Source: Isoetes taiwanensis | Taxonomy: Eukaryota > Streptophyta > Lycopodiopsida > Isoetales > Isoetaceae | Assembly: GCA_021234155.1 (NCBI GenBank) | Contig: JAJEKV010000061.1 | Span: forward strand, 4,349,153-4,413,152 | Direction: 5' to 3' | Length of the DNA: 64,000 nucleotides | Shown here: one piece after another, positions 33,024 to 45,336 of the stretch | Layout of the letters: each line of letters opens with the position of its first letter | Numbering within the stretch: the stretch's first letter is position 1 | Notes under the pieces: generated by a model | The model's input: the letters and a program-made list of their open reading frames with translations, nothing else | What the model was told of the DNA's origin: nothing | The model's database searches: none | Translations under genes and position numbers: made by a program

Positions 33024-33623
33024 TGAGTCCTGCGGCCTCCCTGGTATGACTATTCATGCATAATGACGGACTGTGTCAAGCTCAAGGATCCGCAGACAAG
33101 CACGGGCCGGGCCGGCCCAAGGCCCGCTAGAAGACTGGGCAGCATCACGCAGCCAAAGCCCGGGTCTGTTACCAAGAGGCGCCAGGACAAGTGATGACCG
33201 CCACCGCCTCAAGGCCTGCCGGCTGCAGGGATTCTAGGCACTTCAAGAGGCACCGCCAAAGATTCCTCAGAATCGCCTCCTTCCGTGAGTCGGCACCGAG
33301 ATCACCGAGTGTCTATATTGGGCCAAAGGCCATTGTACTATATATATGAGTAGAGCTAGCACATAAGTTTTAGATGAGTTTTGAGTCTTGTCTCTTTTTC
33401 GCCTTTCTCTCGATTAGTAGAGCTCATGTATGTTCATCATTGATATCAAGGAAGCTTATCATTTTTCTCTCATTGTTCTCTTTGTTCTGCTTTTCCTCTT
33501 CTTGTTCTCTTCTTGCAAATCCAGCAGGACATAGTCCCCCCGGATTCTCCCCCGTTAGATCCACCGGGTCCTCACAGGGCTGTCTTGGTGAGTTCCCGAA
33601 CCCGCACTCCCAAACACATGGAG
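33024..33623 (+). repeat. E1-B 3' LTR
   Basis: It begins TGAGTCCTG and matches 22645-23239 and 5775-6368. The TATA region TACTATATATATGAGTAGAG is at 33337-33356. It carries many CAG/CTG-type discrepancies against copy A. Confidence 0.82.
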
Positions 33624-33629
33624 ATGTGT

Positions 33630-33716
33630 CGGTTTCTAAGCCCCATACCCTTGCGGAGGACCTGGCAGAGATTAGTGCAACATTGAACGAAATGGGCGAA
33701 GTCTTTCTTTATAAAA
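33630..33716 (+). pseudogene. HG1 exon remnant after E1, copy B
   Basis: This is the same exon as 6374-6461, ending at AAAAG|GTTAGT. Confidence 0.6.
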
Positions 33717-33814
33717 GGTTAGTATATTAGGTGGCCTTTAGTTAAATATATCAAGTAGGAATAACTGTAGTAGACTAGGTCCAGCCAGGTTCAGACGCGT
33801 CATCAACGGGCAAG

Positions 33815-34155
33815 CGGTATCCATGCCGACAATGATGAATACACGCCAGCACGAATTGGCAATGTACCACCGCTCAAAACGCTCGGCATGTATTTATAGG
33901 CGTGAATTGCCCGTTGAATACACGCCAGAAGCATTTTGAACATGCAGTACATTGCCAATTCAGTACCGGCGTTGTTCTATGAATACACGTAAGCATTTTG
34001 AAATGCAAGACATTGCCAATTACCGGCGCGGTATTCATGTTGACAACTAATGAATACACGCCGCAACCTAATTGGCAATGTACTTCCTCGATCAAAATTT
34101 CCGGGCGCGTATTCATCCGCCAATTGTCAAGATGAATACACGCCAGCGCCGAAAT
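33815..34155. repeat. Hairpin array in the HG1 intron, copy B
   Basis: The GAATACACGCCAG and AATTGGCAATGTAC modules recur in both orientations as in 6545-6895, but more corrupted (for example TTACCGGCGCGG for TTCGCGCCTGGCG). Corruption is again at CTG and CAG. Confidence 0.75.
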
Positions 34156-34263
34156 GGCACGCCGGGCTTTGTCGCTTCCTAATTATCCTATTTGCTTGAT
34201 CTAAAAAGCTGTTCATTTTTGTATGCCCCGCCATATTGGCTGACATGATTTTTTTATTCGCGG

Positions 34264-36962
34264 CCCCTTTACGTGGAACAACTCCGCCATGCCCACCAAA
34301 GAATGGATAGAATATGGAAGATCAAAAACAAATGTGGAGGAACGAAGTCCGAGGAGTTTAAGGCATTGAAAAGACCTTGGCTCGGACTATCATCCAAGAT
34401 AAGAAACCAAGGGAAAAAACAGAAAAAAAATTGGGAGGAAGCAAAGCGAGACGCCCGGGCAGCTTTCCAGAGTCCTACGATAAGCAAGATACAAGATCGC
34501 CTTCGCTAAGGACTAAGTTTGGGCATGGTGGAACGAAGTTCGGGATGCTTATGCTCGTAAACAACCGCCAGACTCAATGGGGAGAGTGTCTCCTCAAAAT
34601 ACTTCAATATTTGATTTGAATACTACCGAGATGAGGAAAGTACATGGCCTTCAAGATGATGAAATCATTTGGTTGTTAAATCAATGCATAAACAAAGAAG
34701 TTCTCAGACAAGAAGGCTTCTTTGCTGAAGGACACAATGTCCTTCATTGATTGTTGCACTCATATAAAGAACATGCGAAGTTATGAAGGTAGCAGCTTGG
34801 TGAAGAACTTCGTAAGCTATCCGTTGATATAACATTGTCCCAACTCGCCCCTAGACAAGTATGGAGTGTCTCACGATGACATCAAGAAATACGCTCGGGT
34901 CGAAGGAATTTCTCGCAAAACAGAAATCAAAGAACCAACAAAGACAACACAAAACTATCGATAAGGTGATGGTTGAGCCGAGAAGAAAGGTTGTCGCCCC
35001 CGAAGATGTTGGTGGTGACTTACCCGCACTCCAATGCCTGGTCTCTCATCGGGCTATAAAGGTCTCCTACCCGATACAACAATAGGCCCCTCGCAATATT
35101 TTCTGCTTGTATTGATAGCAGACTGCAAACGGAGAGAAGGGGATGACTCAACAAGAGTACAACAGCTTTTTTTACTAATGATAGGCTTAACAACCGAGAA
35201 GTTCTTTACTATTGTCATCATATGCCCCCTTAAGAGCCTCATATGCATGCTTTGGTGGTTTCATACGACTTGGAATGTCTAAAGGTCGTTAGGGAAGTTT
35301 TTCTTTCTCTTTGAGACAAAGGATACCGATTTGAGGATGCAGCTTTAAAAGCGCTTTTGTATAATCTTCATAATAATATCCCCTTGTGCCAGATGACGAC
35401 TATGAGGTAGCTAAGAGCAAAGGGGCATCAGATAAAGGTGCATGGCAGTGTTTTCTTTTTTATGAACCCAATTTGAAAAATGTCTTCTACAAAGCAGATG
35501 ATGAGGATGAAGTGAATGAAAGCGAGGAATTTGATATTCCTAATCTCTACCGAAAGACATCACCCGAATTGTTGACAAAAGAAAAGGGGCCCTTGAATAA
35601 ACATGGGTTTGCAATCAACTGCAAGCTATCTTGTTGAGGCATTTGCACCACTTGATACCACTTGTCGTGGAATTACATGTTGATGGTATATTGGTAGAGA
35701 AGCCCCAAGACATCAAGAAGATGTTTAAGTTTCACAACGATAACCACCCAGTGGATTTCCTTGAAGTGTTTTTCGAAAAGGTACTAGCCACGGCTGATTG
35801 GGGTCCCGCCAAAGATAAAACCCATTGGCTTTGGTACTTTACAAAGGGCGTAAGGCACTACTAGTTCACAAAAGCCTCCAAGTGCAACCTGCATCGTTCA
35901 AAAAGCAATGCAACCCCCGAGGAGAAGGCCGCAATGTTAGCTGGAACATGAGATCATGGAGAAAAATATGGACTCCATGCTTGATAATATTGCAAACGGT
36001 AATATCCAAATTTTGGGGTAACTACTGTGAGTTCCCCGATACCAGCCAGAAGATCATGCAAGCTCAAGTGCAACCACCGGGTTAGGAATCAAAACCCCGT
36101 GGTAGCTTTCATAGAAGAGAACGGTCCGCACTAAACCGCGGGAGTTGATGCTTCGGGCAAGAAGCATCTAGGGAGTGAAGTAGACGCCACGATGTACCGG
36201 GATGACGGCGATGATGAAAGGTAATTCATGCCGACGCGATATGTAGCTTACTTGTGACGGACAAAACGCTTTGGCGGTATTGCGCACCACTTTTGCATGA
36301 CTAACTCTTTGTTTTCCATGGTTCGTGGCTCCACCGCCAGACAAAATCATTGTCTTCGATCCGAATGGTGTCCCGCGGTAAAACGCTTCCTAAGAAGCTT
36401 ATTAACAGGGATGACTTCGAAAGCAAGTCCTCTAGAATCTAATACTAAGTGGATCTATCCTCGTCCACACTTAGAAGATATGATGAATGAGGCGTTCAGA
36501 TTGTTTTGAGTTGCCATCTGGTCCTCAATGGAACGCAGAAATGTTGATGAAGCACTCAGGGTGTTACCAGGCATAAATCGAGACTTTGTGACAATTTGGG
36601 ACAAAGTAAGTGTATAAAGTTTCAACATCCAAGAGATCCGGATGGCAAACCGGTCTTCGTGAAATCTTGGTACTATGATGGATCAGCTTGGCATTCAAAA
36701 GAAAGAGGACATCATAATAGTAGATGATGATGCTCTTAAGTGCTTTTATAATCAAGGTCAGGCTCTAAATCCACCAACTTATACTCCACAAGATTACTCA
36801 ACAGATGAGTTTCTAGTACTATTCATGTCCATCATGAGTGGCTTGGCTGCTGGTAAAACAGTATCAGATATTGTCAAAACGCATCCAGAACTAGATCGGA
36901 CTAAGGAGATGGATCCCTATCTTGAGAGTTATTTGACAAAGAAAGGACTAGTCCCTCCATGA
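34264..36962 (+). pseudogene. HG1 3' part, copy B: unknown plant protein
   Basis: This starts after the intron acceptor and resumes with a lysine/arginine-rich linker (GKKQKKNWEEAKRDAR, 34412-34460). The central region (34570-35330) is badly shifted here but clean in copy A. 35386-35560 gives the acidic VPDDDYEVAKSKGASDKGAW segment with DDEDEVNESEEFD. Then come DFLEVFFEKVLATADWGPAKD (35752-35815) and PDKIIVFDPNGV (36339-36374). The C-terminus (DDDALKCFYNQGQALNPP, 36723-36776; EMDPYLESYLTKKGLVPP, to 36959) is intact, with TGA at 36960-36962. GACAAA|GTAAGT at 36606 is a strong potential 5' splice site. Function unknown. Confidence 0.6.
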
Positions 36963-37225
36963 TGTAATCTTCATATCAAGTGAATACAATGTAAAAAGTG
37001 TTCTATGTATATTGATGTGTTGTTATCTACAAATGCTAATCAAACACCACATTCTTCTCACTAAAACAAGAAAATGTTAAACCACCCACTACTATAATGC
37101 AAAAATTTGCAACAATGCAAAACAGCATGTCACACAACACAACACTATATTGAAAAAAAGGGTATGCAAAAGTGGCGTGCTTTTGGAACAGATATAAACC
37201 CAATTTAAATGAATTATGGTTATAT
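36963..37225 (+). other. HG1 3' flank, copy B
   Basis: This is AT-rich non-coding sequence, nearly identical to 9696-9960. Nothing else is recognised. Confidence 0.4.
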
Positions 37226-38205
37226 TTATAGCGATATTTCCTCGGAATGTCACAATGCGACCGGAGGTGGATCCTAGTTCAGATTGCCTGTGCCGCCGAT
37301 AAGTCGATTTTCACAACAGTCTTCCAGAGCAAAATGCCTTCACCGAATCTAAGGCATGGACGATTCCGAGGAGTTGGAGCAAGTCGGGATCGTAAATGGT
37401 TATTTCATGAGCAATGCCGACTTTTAGTCCCAAGAATGAGCTGGTTTAGCATGTTAGTTCAGCCTTAGAGGCCTTATAGATTCTGAGATCACAAGCCCTA
37501 ACAAAGGAACCTAACTATGGATGTTTAGGTAGATAGATTAGATGTTATTCTATATTTCAGTCCTTTGATGATGATGGTGTTCTTTGATAGATGCTTTCCT
37601 ATGTATTGGGAAGGGGGGTAGAGACCCTGAAAGCCTCAGTAGTTGATGTATCTAGATAGCCTCATTAATTCCCAATTAATGTGGCCCATGTGCAAGAGCC
37701 CGCCTGGTTGTGAGTGGCGGGGCTAGACCGGTGGAATAAGGGGGACTTGCCCCATCATTGATTGAACCCTCTGGTGTGTAAAGCCTACCAGGGATCTTAG
37801 TGGGCTAGGCTTAATGGTTTGCCACTGCGTGTGGGCAAGGCATGAGCTCGTCACCTCTCGGGTGATGCGTCACCTTCAATGAGGTTCAAGTCGAATACGG
37901 GCAGTGGCCTTCTAGCCGCCAGTGATGGGCATGCATGCCTTTGGAGGGGAGGTGACTCTCCTCCTGCCTCATCTGGACCGGGAGATGCAACCCAAGAGGT
38001 AGCCCTCTTGGCTATGCACCGGCAGCTACTCTGCCTCGTCCCAAGTCTTTCAACCTACTCTACAAAGTGTGCACTGGAGGGGCTGGATGGAGTGGACTAC
38101 CCAACAGCCCATGTTCTCATGCCAGCCCAATCCATTTATCATCAATTCACCCGCATTGACTTCGGAGACCCAAGCCGCCACCGATTCCCCAAAGTAGCGA
38201 TACCC
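37225..38205 (+). repeat. E2 partial 5' LTR, copy B
   Basis: It matches 9960-10950. 37460-37960 is practically unchanged between copies, while both ends carry CAG/CTG-type differences. It ends in mid-LTR and abuts RNase H. Confidence 0.65.
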
Positions 38206-38206
38206 C

Positions 38207-39882
38207 ACGCATGACTAGGAATTGCTTGTAATGCGTATGGCCTTGCGAATATGGAGGCACTATCTTCTTGGGAGAAGGTTCCAATTGGACACAGATCACC
38301 AGAGCCTCCAATGTATCTTCACCCAACCCAACTTCAACCTTCGCCAACGCAGATGGATGGAATTCTTGGAGGAATATGATTTTGAGGTGGTGTATAAACC
38401 TGATAAATATAACCTAGTTGCAGATGCACTTTCAGACACCCCTTGGTGACTCGCACGCATTGCAACGCCATTTCCACTCTCACCAGTGAGTTTGAAAAGA
38501 CTATTGCCCATACACTCCCCACCAATCCTGAATTCAGGTACGTTTGGCTTAGTTTGTCTAAGGAGGCAGGACGGACAAGGAGCGAGGAACCTTTCGCCAT
38601 TTTAAGAAGGAAGGTAATCTCCTCTATCATAAGAGTAAGTTATGTGTGTCGGAGACCTCAGGCATCCGAAAGCTCATTCTTCATGACACACATAATAGTC
38701 CTATAGCGGGACAAGCTGAGTTTATGAAGACATATTTTAAGGTGCGATCCAGCTACTTTTGACCTGGTATGAAGAAGCACATAGCCAGATACATCAAGCA
38801 GTGCCAGATGTGCCAACAGACAAAGGCTGAACAGTTGCGTGTTCTAGGCGAATTGGAGCCTTTAGAGATGCCCAACGCTAAGTGGAAAATCATTGGTCTT
38901 CCACGGATGCTTAGAGGATACGGCCTTGGATACGGCACTGCTGTTTGCTAAAGAGATCTCTCGACTCCACGGGATGCCACGCCAAGTTATTTCAGATCGC
39001 GATCCCAAGTTTGTAAGTGCATTCTGGACAGATTTCTTTGGCACTATACAAACCAAGCTTGCCATGAGTATCATATACCATCCCCAGACAGATGGTCAAA
39101 CGGAACGCACCAACCGCATTATTGAAGATATGCTACGCAACTATGTCTGGAATAAGCAATCACAGTGGGCCAATTATATCCATTTGGTAGAGTTTGCTTA
39201 TAACAGTTCTAAACAGGAGTCTTCTCGAATGTCTCCTTTTATCATTAACTATGGCTATCAATGCCTAATTCCAGACACGTGGCATAACCCGGTTTTGAAG
39301 GTCAAGGTCTCCCAACAGTTGCTCACAGATATGCAAGTTTTAGTTGACGAAGTCCGTGGATATTTGTTAGCAGCTAGAAGTAAGCAAAAGAGTATTGCGG
39401 ATAAGCATTGCACACTTCGAGACTTCCAGGTTGGAGATTCTGTGTGTTTAAAAATAAAGGTAAAGCAAGCCAAGCTCAACGTTGGAAATTGCAAGAAACT
39501 GGCACCCCGTTGGGCTGGACCATTTGAGATTACTCAGAGGGTAGGACCCCAGGCCTACAAGGTCAATCTCCCCGCTCGTCTCAAAGTCCATAAGGTTTTT
39601 TATGTGAGCCTTCTGAAGAAGCATACTCCTGACGCAGAGGAAATATTGGATACACCCACATTTCTTGAAATAGAGCCAGAGGCTCTTCTCGATCGTACAT
39701 ACAAATAAACCAGAAGGACTCAAATCCTCCAGTACTTGGTTATGTGGGAACACTTACCAACTGAGGATGCAACATGGGTGTTGAAGGCAGATCTTGATAA
39801 GAACTACCCAGACTTTATGCGGGAATGCCAGGGACGCACCATCAATGATGTTATCAATCCCGACACCAGGGGTAAGCAATGA
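38207..39882 (+). pseudogene. E2-B pol remnant: RNase H end, integrase, chromodomain
   Basis: RNase H (RIWRHYLLGRRFQLDTDHQS, 38246-38305; VVYKPDKYNLVADALS, 38388-38435) is followed by the HHCC region with an intact CQMC (38811-38822). A 271-codon open stretch (38893-39708) carries [54 protein letters not shown] and LAPRWAGPFEITQRVGPQAY. A TAA at 39706-39708 separates it from the chromodomain (LQYLVMWEHLPTEDATWVLK), which stops at 39882. The core segment carrying the first catalytic Asp is deleted (KWKIIGLPRMLRGYG), as in copy A. The element is therefore non-autonomous. Confidence 0.87.
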
Positions 39883-40228
39883 AGGCTTGACCCAGCAGGG
39901 GTCATGCAGGGAACTGGTCGGGTAGATGCATTTTAGCTGGGATGGGCATGTACATCATAGGATGCAGTCATCACGGTGATAATAGGAACATGGCCATTCC
40001 TTATGCCGCGATGATATGCAAGACTTAGACATGATAAGATACCCCTCTTTTTCTAATTCTTTAAAAAAGGGTTGTGAATGGACTACGGTCCTGAACTTAT
40101 GTGATCTATGATCCTCATGTAATTTTCATTACCTTATGCACTGTATATATATACAAGAAATTTACTACGCCTTCGGCCCTATTGTTCCAGCTTTTAGCAT
40201 GTTTCTACGATGCAAGTTCCCTCGTGCC
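39883..40228 (+). other. E2-B 3' spacer, first part
   Basis: Non-coding, same as 12616-12955. Nothing is recognised except a TATATATATAC run. Confidence 0.4.
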
Positions 40229-40890
40229 CTACATTCTAAAAAATAATCTCTTGAGAATACTCTAAATTCATAGATTCTCTAAGATTCTATCAAGGTTCTC
40301 TTAGAGGTTTCGTGGAATTTTCTAAATTTTATAAGATTCCATTGATTCCCTTAGATTTTATAAGGTTCCTTGCATTCTATGAAGATTCCTCTAGATTCCA
40401 TTAGATTTCCCTAGATTCTCCAAGATTCTATGAAGATCCCCTTAGATCCCTTTTTTAGATTTTATGAGATTGCCCTAGGTTCCCTTACATTATATGAGAT
40501 TCAAAGAGATTCTATAAAGATTCCCCTAGATACTCTAAGATCTCATCAATATTTCCTTAGCTTTCTTTTTAGATTTTATGAAGATTTCCTTAGATTCCCC
40601 TAGATTTTAAGAGATTCCTTTAGACTTGTAAATATTTTCCTAGATTCTCTTACATTTTATGAGATTTTCTTAGATTTTGTTAGATTCTTTTAGATTCCTT
40701 TACATTCGAAAACTATTTAGAACATTCTAGGACTTTCTGAACATTCTGAAACTTTCAAAACACCCTAGAACTTTCTGGAAGTATTTCCCTAGATTCTCTT
40801 GTAGATTCCCCTACATTCTAGAATATTCTAGAACTTATTAGAACAATTTGTAACTTTCTGGAAGGGTTTTCTGAGATTCCCCCTAGATTT
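40229..40890. repeat. AGATTC-rich minisatellite, copy B
   Basis: It has the same degenerate roughly 20-base units as 12956-13600, with a few unit-internal differences such as CTTTTTTAGATT for CTTTAGATT at 40449-40460. Confidence 0.8.
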
Positions 40891-40897
40891 TCTTATA

Positions 40898-41035
40898 TTC
40901 TAGAACTTTCTAGAATATTCTGGAACTTTCTAGAATATTCTAGAACTTTCTAGAATATTCTGGAACTTTCTAGAGGATTCTAGAACTTTCTAGAGCCTTC
41001 CAGAACAATCTAGAACTTTCTTGAACTATCTAGAA
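40898..41035. promoter_or_regulatory. Heat-shock-element-like array in E2, copy B
   Basis: This is the same alternating TTC/GAA array as 13624-13761, unchanged between copies. Confidence 0.6.
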
Positions 41036-41111
41036 TGTTATACTCTACTTTATCTTAATTAAAAGATTGCCCTTAAGTATGTTTAAAATACAAATTGTTC
41101 ATTGAATTAAT

Positions 41112-41180
41112 GTTTGGTCTAATGGTGAGAATGGGTGACTAGAGGGTCAATGACCAGGATTCAAATCCCCCACACAATAT
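41112..41180 (+). repeat. tRNA-derived (SINE-like) sequence, copy B
   Basis: A-box-like TGGTCTAATGG and B-box-like GGATTCAAATCC are present, identical to copy A. Confidence 0.5.
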
Positions 41181-41203
41181 AAAAATTTTAAAAGCCTCTC
41201 CTT

Positions 41204-41620
41204 AAGGGATGAGCATTCAACGTGAGCCGTAGGATCTTGGACTCGATCAAGGGTCAAGATCTCACCACGTGACAATAATTAAAGCAACATGAGTCATAGG
41301 ATCTGTTACATATAATTCCCAAAGTCATGTGCACCATAGGATATGTGTCAAGCCACATGATCCATAGAATCTTGGATCGACGATCATGATCAAGAACAAT
41401 CTGGACCGCAGGATCTATTACATATAATTCCCAAAGCCACGTGCACCGTATGATATGTTCCAAAGCAACATGAGCCGTAGGATCTCGGACCGGCGATCAT
41501 GTTCAAATCAACCTGGACCGTAGGATCATCTATATAGAATCTATATAGAAACCCCCAGGCCATCTGGGCCGTAGGATACGTCCCAAAGTCATGTGAACCG
41601 TAGGATCTCGAACAGACAGC
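41204..41620. repeat. CCGTAGGATC repeat block, copy B
   Basis: It is the same unit series as 13930-14345. Just downstream, copy B lacks a short segment present in copy A (ATTAACACATTACCG, about 14420-14436). Confidence 0.7.
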
Positions 41621-41723
41621 CGGATAAGCACGACAAACATAAGAACATATATATGTTAGATATATGTTACCTTTTGACTTAATGAATTATTTTTACATCC
41701 AATGTCGAGGACAACATTATTCT

Positions 41724-41736
41724 AAGGGGGGTAGAA
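41724..41736 (+). promoter_or_regulatory. E2-B polypurine tract
   Basis: AAGGGGGGTAGAA lies directly before TGTGACGTTCC. Confidence 0.85.
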
Positions 41737-42049
41737 TGTGACGTTCCATATACTTATACGGTATATGTTTAACTACCCTAACACGTCACTGGTATATCGG
41801 AACCATTGGGGACTAATCTAAAAGGGTTTATTGCAACTAACTTAGTCTAATTAGGCTAAATAATGGTATTAATTAGTAATGTAAGCTAATTAGAGAGTGC
41901 CACTTGGCCTAATTCAATTGGCCAGAGGTAGCTTGCCATTTTGAAAGGGCAAATCGGGCTCCCATCCCCAATTCTACTTCAAATTCGAGTTTGGGAAGGA
42001 TTGAGGAAGAAAGGTGCTGTCCCAACCCTGAAACCTGATCTGTACCATG
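41737..42049 (+). repeat. E2-B 3' LTR, left fragment
   Basis: It runs from TGTGACGTTCC to the CCATG that precedes E3. It continues at 47886. Confidence 0.85.
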
Positions 42050-43696
42050 TGTGACGGTCCTTCGCCCGATACCGATTAATACTTAGATACATAACACAAA
42101 TACCTCAGATCCACAGTGCGTAACCCCGTGATATCGACTCCACAACCCAAAAATAGCATGTTGCGGCATCCCCTCGAAGCCATCGGTCTCTAGCTCATGA
42201 GACCACCTTCATCTAGGTGCAACTTGATATGACCAATGTCAAGTCCTCACTAGCGAAGCTTCATCGTGCTCACTGCTAGTGTCGAAAGTGACTAGCACTC
42301 ATGGCCTCGGTTCCGCTAGTCTCCCCTGAGAGTCAGTGGGGCACCAAGGTGCAACTAGGCTAGCAACATGATAAAAGATCAAGTAATTTAGCCTTCTTGC
42401 CGAAAACATCTTATAGCCTATTTTATCAATATTTAAGATGGAAATCAATCTTGCAAAAGATAAAACTCTAAGTCAATAACAAGGATGTTTAAATTGATCT
42501 TGAAAAGAAATATCTAGCAAAACTAGAATGACCCTACATGAACAATTATTGGAGTTTAAGCTAAGCCTAAACGAACTCAAAAAGAATACCTAAGTGTTTC
42601 TACTTGCCTAGAGTCGCTAGCTTAAAAGGCAAAGGCTTCAACCAATAAAACCACCAATATAATCTTTAAAATTCTTTTCATTTGATTTTATATCTATTGT
42701 AACCGCATTTACTATGATATAATGAATTCAAACCCTAACTATTTTAATGCTTTTTGCCCCTAAATCCATTGGACCATCTATTTGAGCTTGGCCGGAGTCT
42801 AGATGGTCGATCCGCTTGTTCCAGCAGAGAAGAGGTAAGATTGATGGCCAAAAGAACCCTTTGCCGGTTCCATTTTAGCACGCATAACAACCCATCGGCT
42901 GGGCGCCTTTCCATCGAAGGATTTAGAAAGAGCATAATCCATAGCATCGTGGTTAGAACTAGGCATTTCGGCAGGATTTCGCACTTTGGGCTCCGTGAAA
43001 CCCATCGATTTAGAGCTGATTCTGTTTTTCTCACACATCTAACCCTTGTTTCTCGTGGTTTGCATCCGTTTCTTCGCCTTTGTGTCTATTTGTGCCTGAT
43101 CTTTCTTGTCTACCTACACGATTCATGGTTTCTTGTGACGTGGATTGTGAAGCCCCAGGCCAGACCAAAGATATGCCGAGATCGCAGCCTGGATTCCCTT
43201 TTCTTATGAAGACCCATCTATTTCCCTTTCCAGCGCAAACAGCAGCCATCTAGATTCCTTTCATTGCACAGCGAAAATGATCCCAGAGGAATCTACCAGG
43301 TCTGGAGTTGGCGTAATAGGAGAATTTCGGCCCTTGGTTCGTACAAGAACCATCAATTCATGGTTTAGAGCAGTCATAAAGAATCAAAATTACAAGAGCA
43401 CTTGTTTCTCTGATACCCCAATGAATAGTTATTCTTGCTCTTAAGATGAATTCCCCTTTTTTTAAAAAAACAAACATCAGGCTTAATCTTACCTCCAAAA
43501 ATGGCTTCTTCAAATCACTATTTCTCTCTCTTCTTGTCACCGATCTCTCGCCTTTTCCCTCTTTCTCACGTTCTCGGTCCAACCTTTTTAATTCAAACTT
43601 CCTTCCCTTAGTTCATTGCCACATCACCCCTTATCCCACGTCACCCCTTATTATTTATTATAGCTTAGAGATAATCACAATAAAACTCACATCACA
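42050..43696 (-). repeat. E3-B left (3') LTR
   Basis: About 1.65 kb, running TGTGACGGTCC to CTCACATCACA on the plus strand. 42100-43100 is rich in CAG/CTG-type discrepancies against 14840-15830. Confidence 0.88.
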
Positions 43697-43716
43697 TTCT
43701 TATCCCCTTTAAGATT
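43697..43716 (-). promoter_or_regulatory. E3-B polypurine tract
   Basis: The complement of TTCTTATCCCCTTTAAGATT is AATCTTAAAGGGGATAAGAA, next to the LTR start on the minus strand. GACGTCCTCGTCG just beyond is a small palindrome-like sequence. Confidence 0.75.
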
Positions 43717-43767
43717 CGACGTCCTCGTCGAATAAAACTCATATCACATTATTACGAAATATACTCC

Positions 43768-45336
43768 TTCACAACTTCATGTATTTTTTATACTTAACAA
43801 GTATGATACATCTTTTAGATAGCCTTATTCCATGGCATGATATAGATTGAAAAAGGTTTGGAAAATCTTTAGCATATTTTGCTTGACCTCGTTTAACTCC
43901 ATCCACGTTGCATCCTCTATAGGGTAATCCGCCCATTGTATAAAAAGATTTCTTTGACTGTTTCTACTACGCAGCTTCGTTCCTCGAGCATCGCAATATT
44001 TGGGATGGCATTACTTCAAAAGTGTTATTCTCCTGGATTAATTGCAAATCCGGAAGCACTTGATCTCCGTCATGTAAAGAGGGTTTTAATAAACTGACAT
44101 GAAAAACATCATGAATCTTTACATGTGGTGGCAGCTCTAATTGGTAGGCTAGATTCCCCATCCTTTTAATGATTTTGAAAGGACCAGCATATCTTGGAGC
44201 AAGTTTGCTACATTTTCCAATTCTGAGTTGACTTTTCTTTGGTTTGACACGAAGATATACAAGGTCTCCCACCTTGAATTCCCTATGTATTCTATGCTTG
44301 TTTGCAAATTGCTTCTGTCTATGTTGTGCTTCTGCTAGCATGCTTCTTATAAGCTGCACTTTATCTACATATTCCTCCAACATCTGTCTAGAAATTTTGG
44401 ATTTAATGGGATTATACCAATTTATTGGGGCATAACAGTCCTGTCCATAAAGTGCTTTAAAAGGTGTCATTCCTATAGATTCCTGTTTAGAATTATTGTA
44501 GGCAAACTCTGCTAAAGGTAACAATCCTTCCCATTTCTTTGGATTGTCTTGACATTACATCTGCAACATATCCTCAAGAACCCTGTTTACTCTTTCTGTT
44601 TGCCCATCAGTTTCTGGGTGATAGGCTGTGCTCATCTGCAATTGAGTTCCAACTCCCTTGAAAAACGAAGTCCAAAAGTTACTAGTAAACCTTGGATCTC
44701 TATCTGAAACAATACTTGTAGGAATGCCATGTAAACGAAAGATGTCATGAATAAAGATATTAGCAGTTTCCTTCGCTGTTATTGTTTTTCTAACTGGAAA
44801 GAAGTGAGCATGTTTAGTTAACCTGTCAATCACCACAAGGATAGCATCCTTTCCTGTTTGTGTTCTTGGCAATCCTACTATAAAATCCATGCTGATAGAT
44901 TCCCATTTTCTTTCTGGAATAGGTAATGGCTGCAAAAGGGCAGGTGCCCTAATCTGTTCGGTCTTAACACGTGAACACATCACACAATTTTGGATGTACT
45001 TACGGACATAATCTTTTAATCCTGGCTAAAAGAAACTTCTCTTTACCTTGTGATATGTCTTATGAAACCCTGGATGACCTGATATTACTGCACCATGACA
45101 TTCATTTAATATCTTCTTTTTAATGTGATCTATTGCAGGAATACAAACTCTTGATTTGTATCTCAATATTCCTTGTTCAAAACTATAATTATCCTTTATC
45201 TCCAGATTATCTTCCTGTACTTCCTTCAATTTTGGTCCAAAATAATTGTCTGTAGCAATAGTATTTTTCACCTCGTCCAACCAATCTGTTGTAATCAACG
45301 TTATTGCATAACAAGCTGGAAGTCTAGACAAAATTT
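43768..45336 (-). pseudogene. E3-B pol remnant: integrase and chromodomain
   Basis: It starts at KILSRLPACYAITLI (end of RNase H and linker), then a zinc finger with HPGFHKTYHKVKRSFF and NCVMCSRVKTEQ. The core has ISMDFIVGLPRTQ (first D), VVIDRLTKHAHFFPV, VSDRDPRFTSNFW (second D) and HPETDGQTERVNRVLEDML (E). The barrel gives KLAPRYAGPFKIIKRMGNLA, and the chromodomain-like tail includes QWADYP and EDATWM (frameshifted here near 43967, clean in copy A). The catalytic D, D and E are all present, but stops before PGLKDY and after DMLQM are shared with copy A. It would once have inserted element DNA; gag, protease and RT are missing. Confidence 0.88.

Larger units (their letters stand above)
22645..33623 (+). 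mobile_element. E1 copy B: full-length Tat-like Ty3/gypsy retrotransposon, about 11 kb
   Basis: The order is 5' LTR, leader, gag with CCHC knuckles, protease, RT, RNase H, integrase, spacer with TATA-like box, extra ORF, polypurine tract and 3' LTR. The RT box reads (F)MDGF.GYNQI, the style of the Athila/Tat/Ogre group. No chromodomain is seen after integrase. The extra ORF between integrase and 3' LTR resembles the Retand layout. It is inserted sense-oriented in an exon of HG1. Confidence 0.85.
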
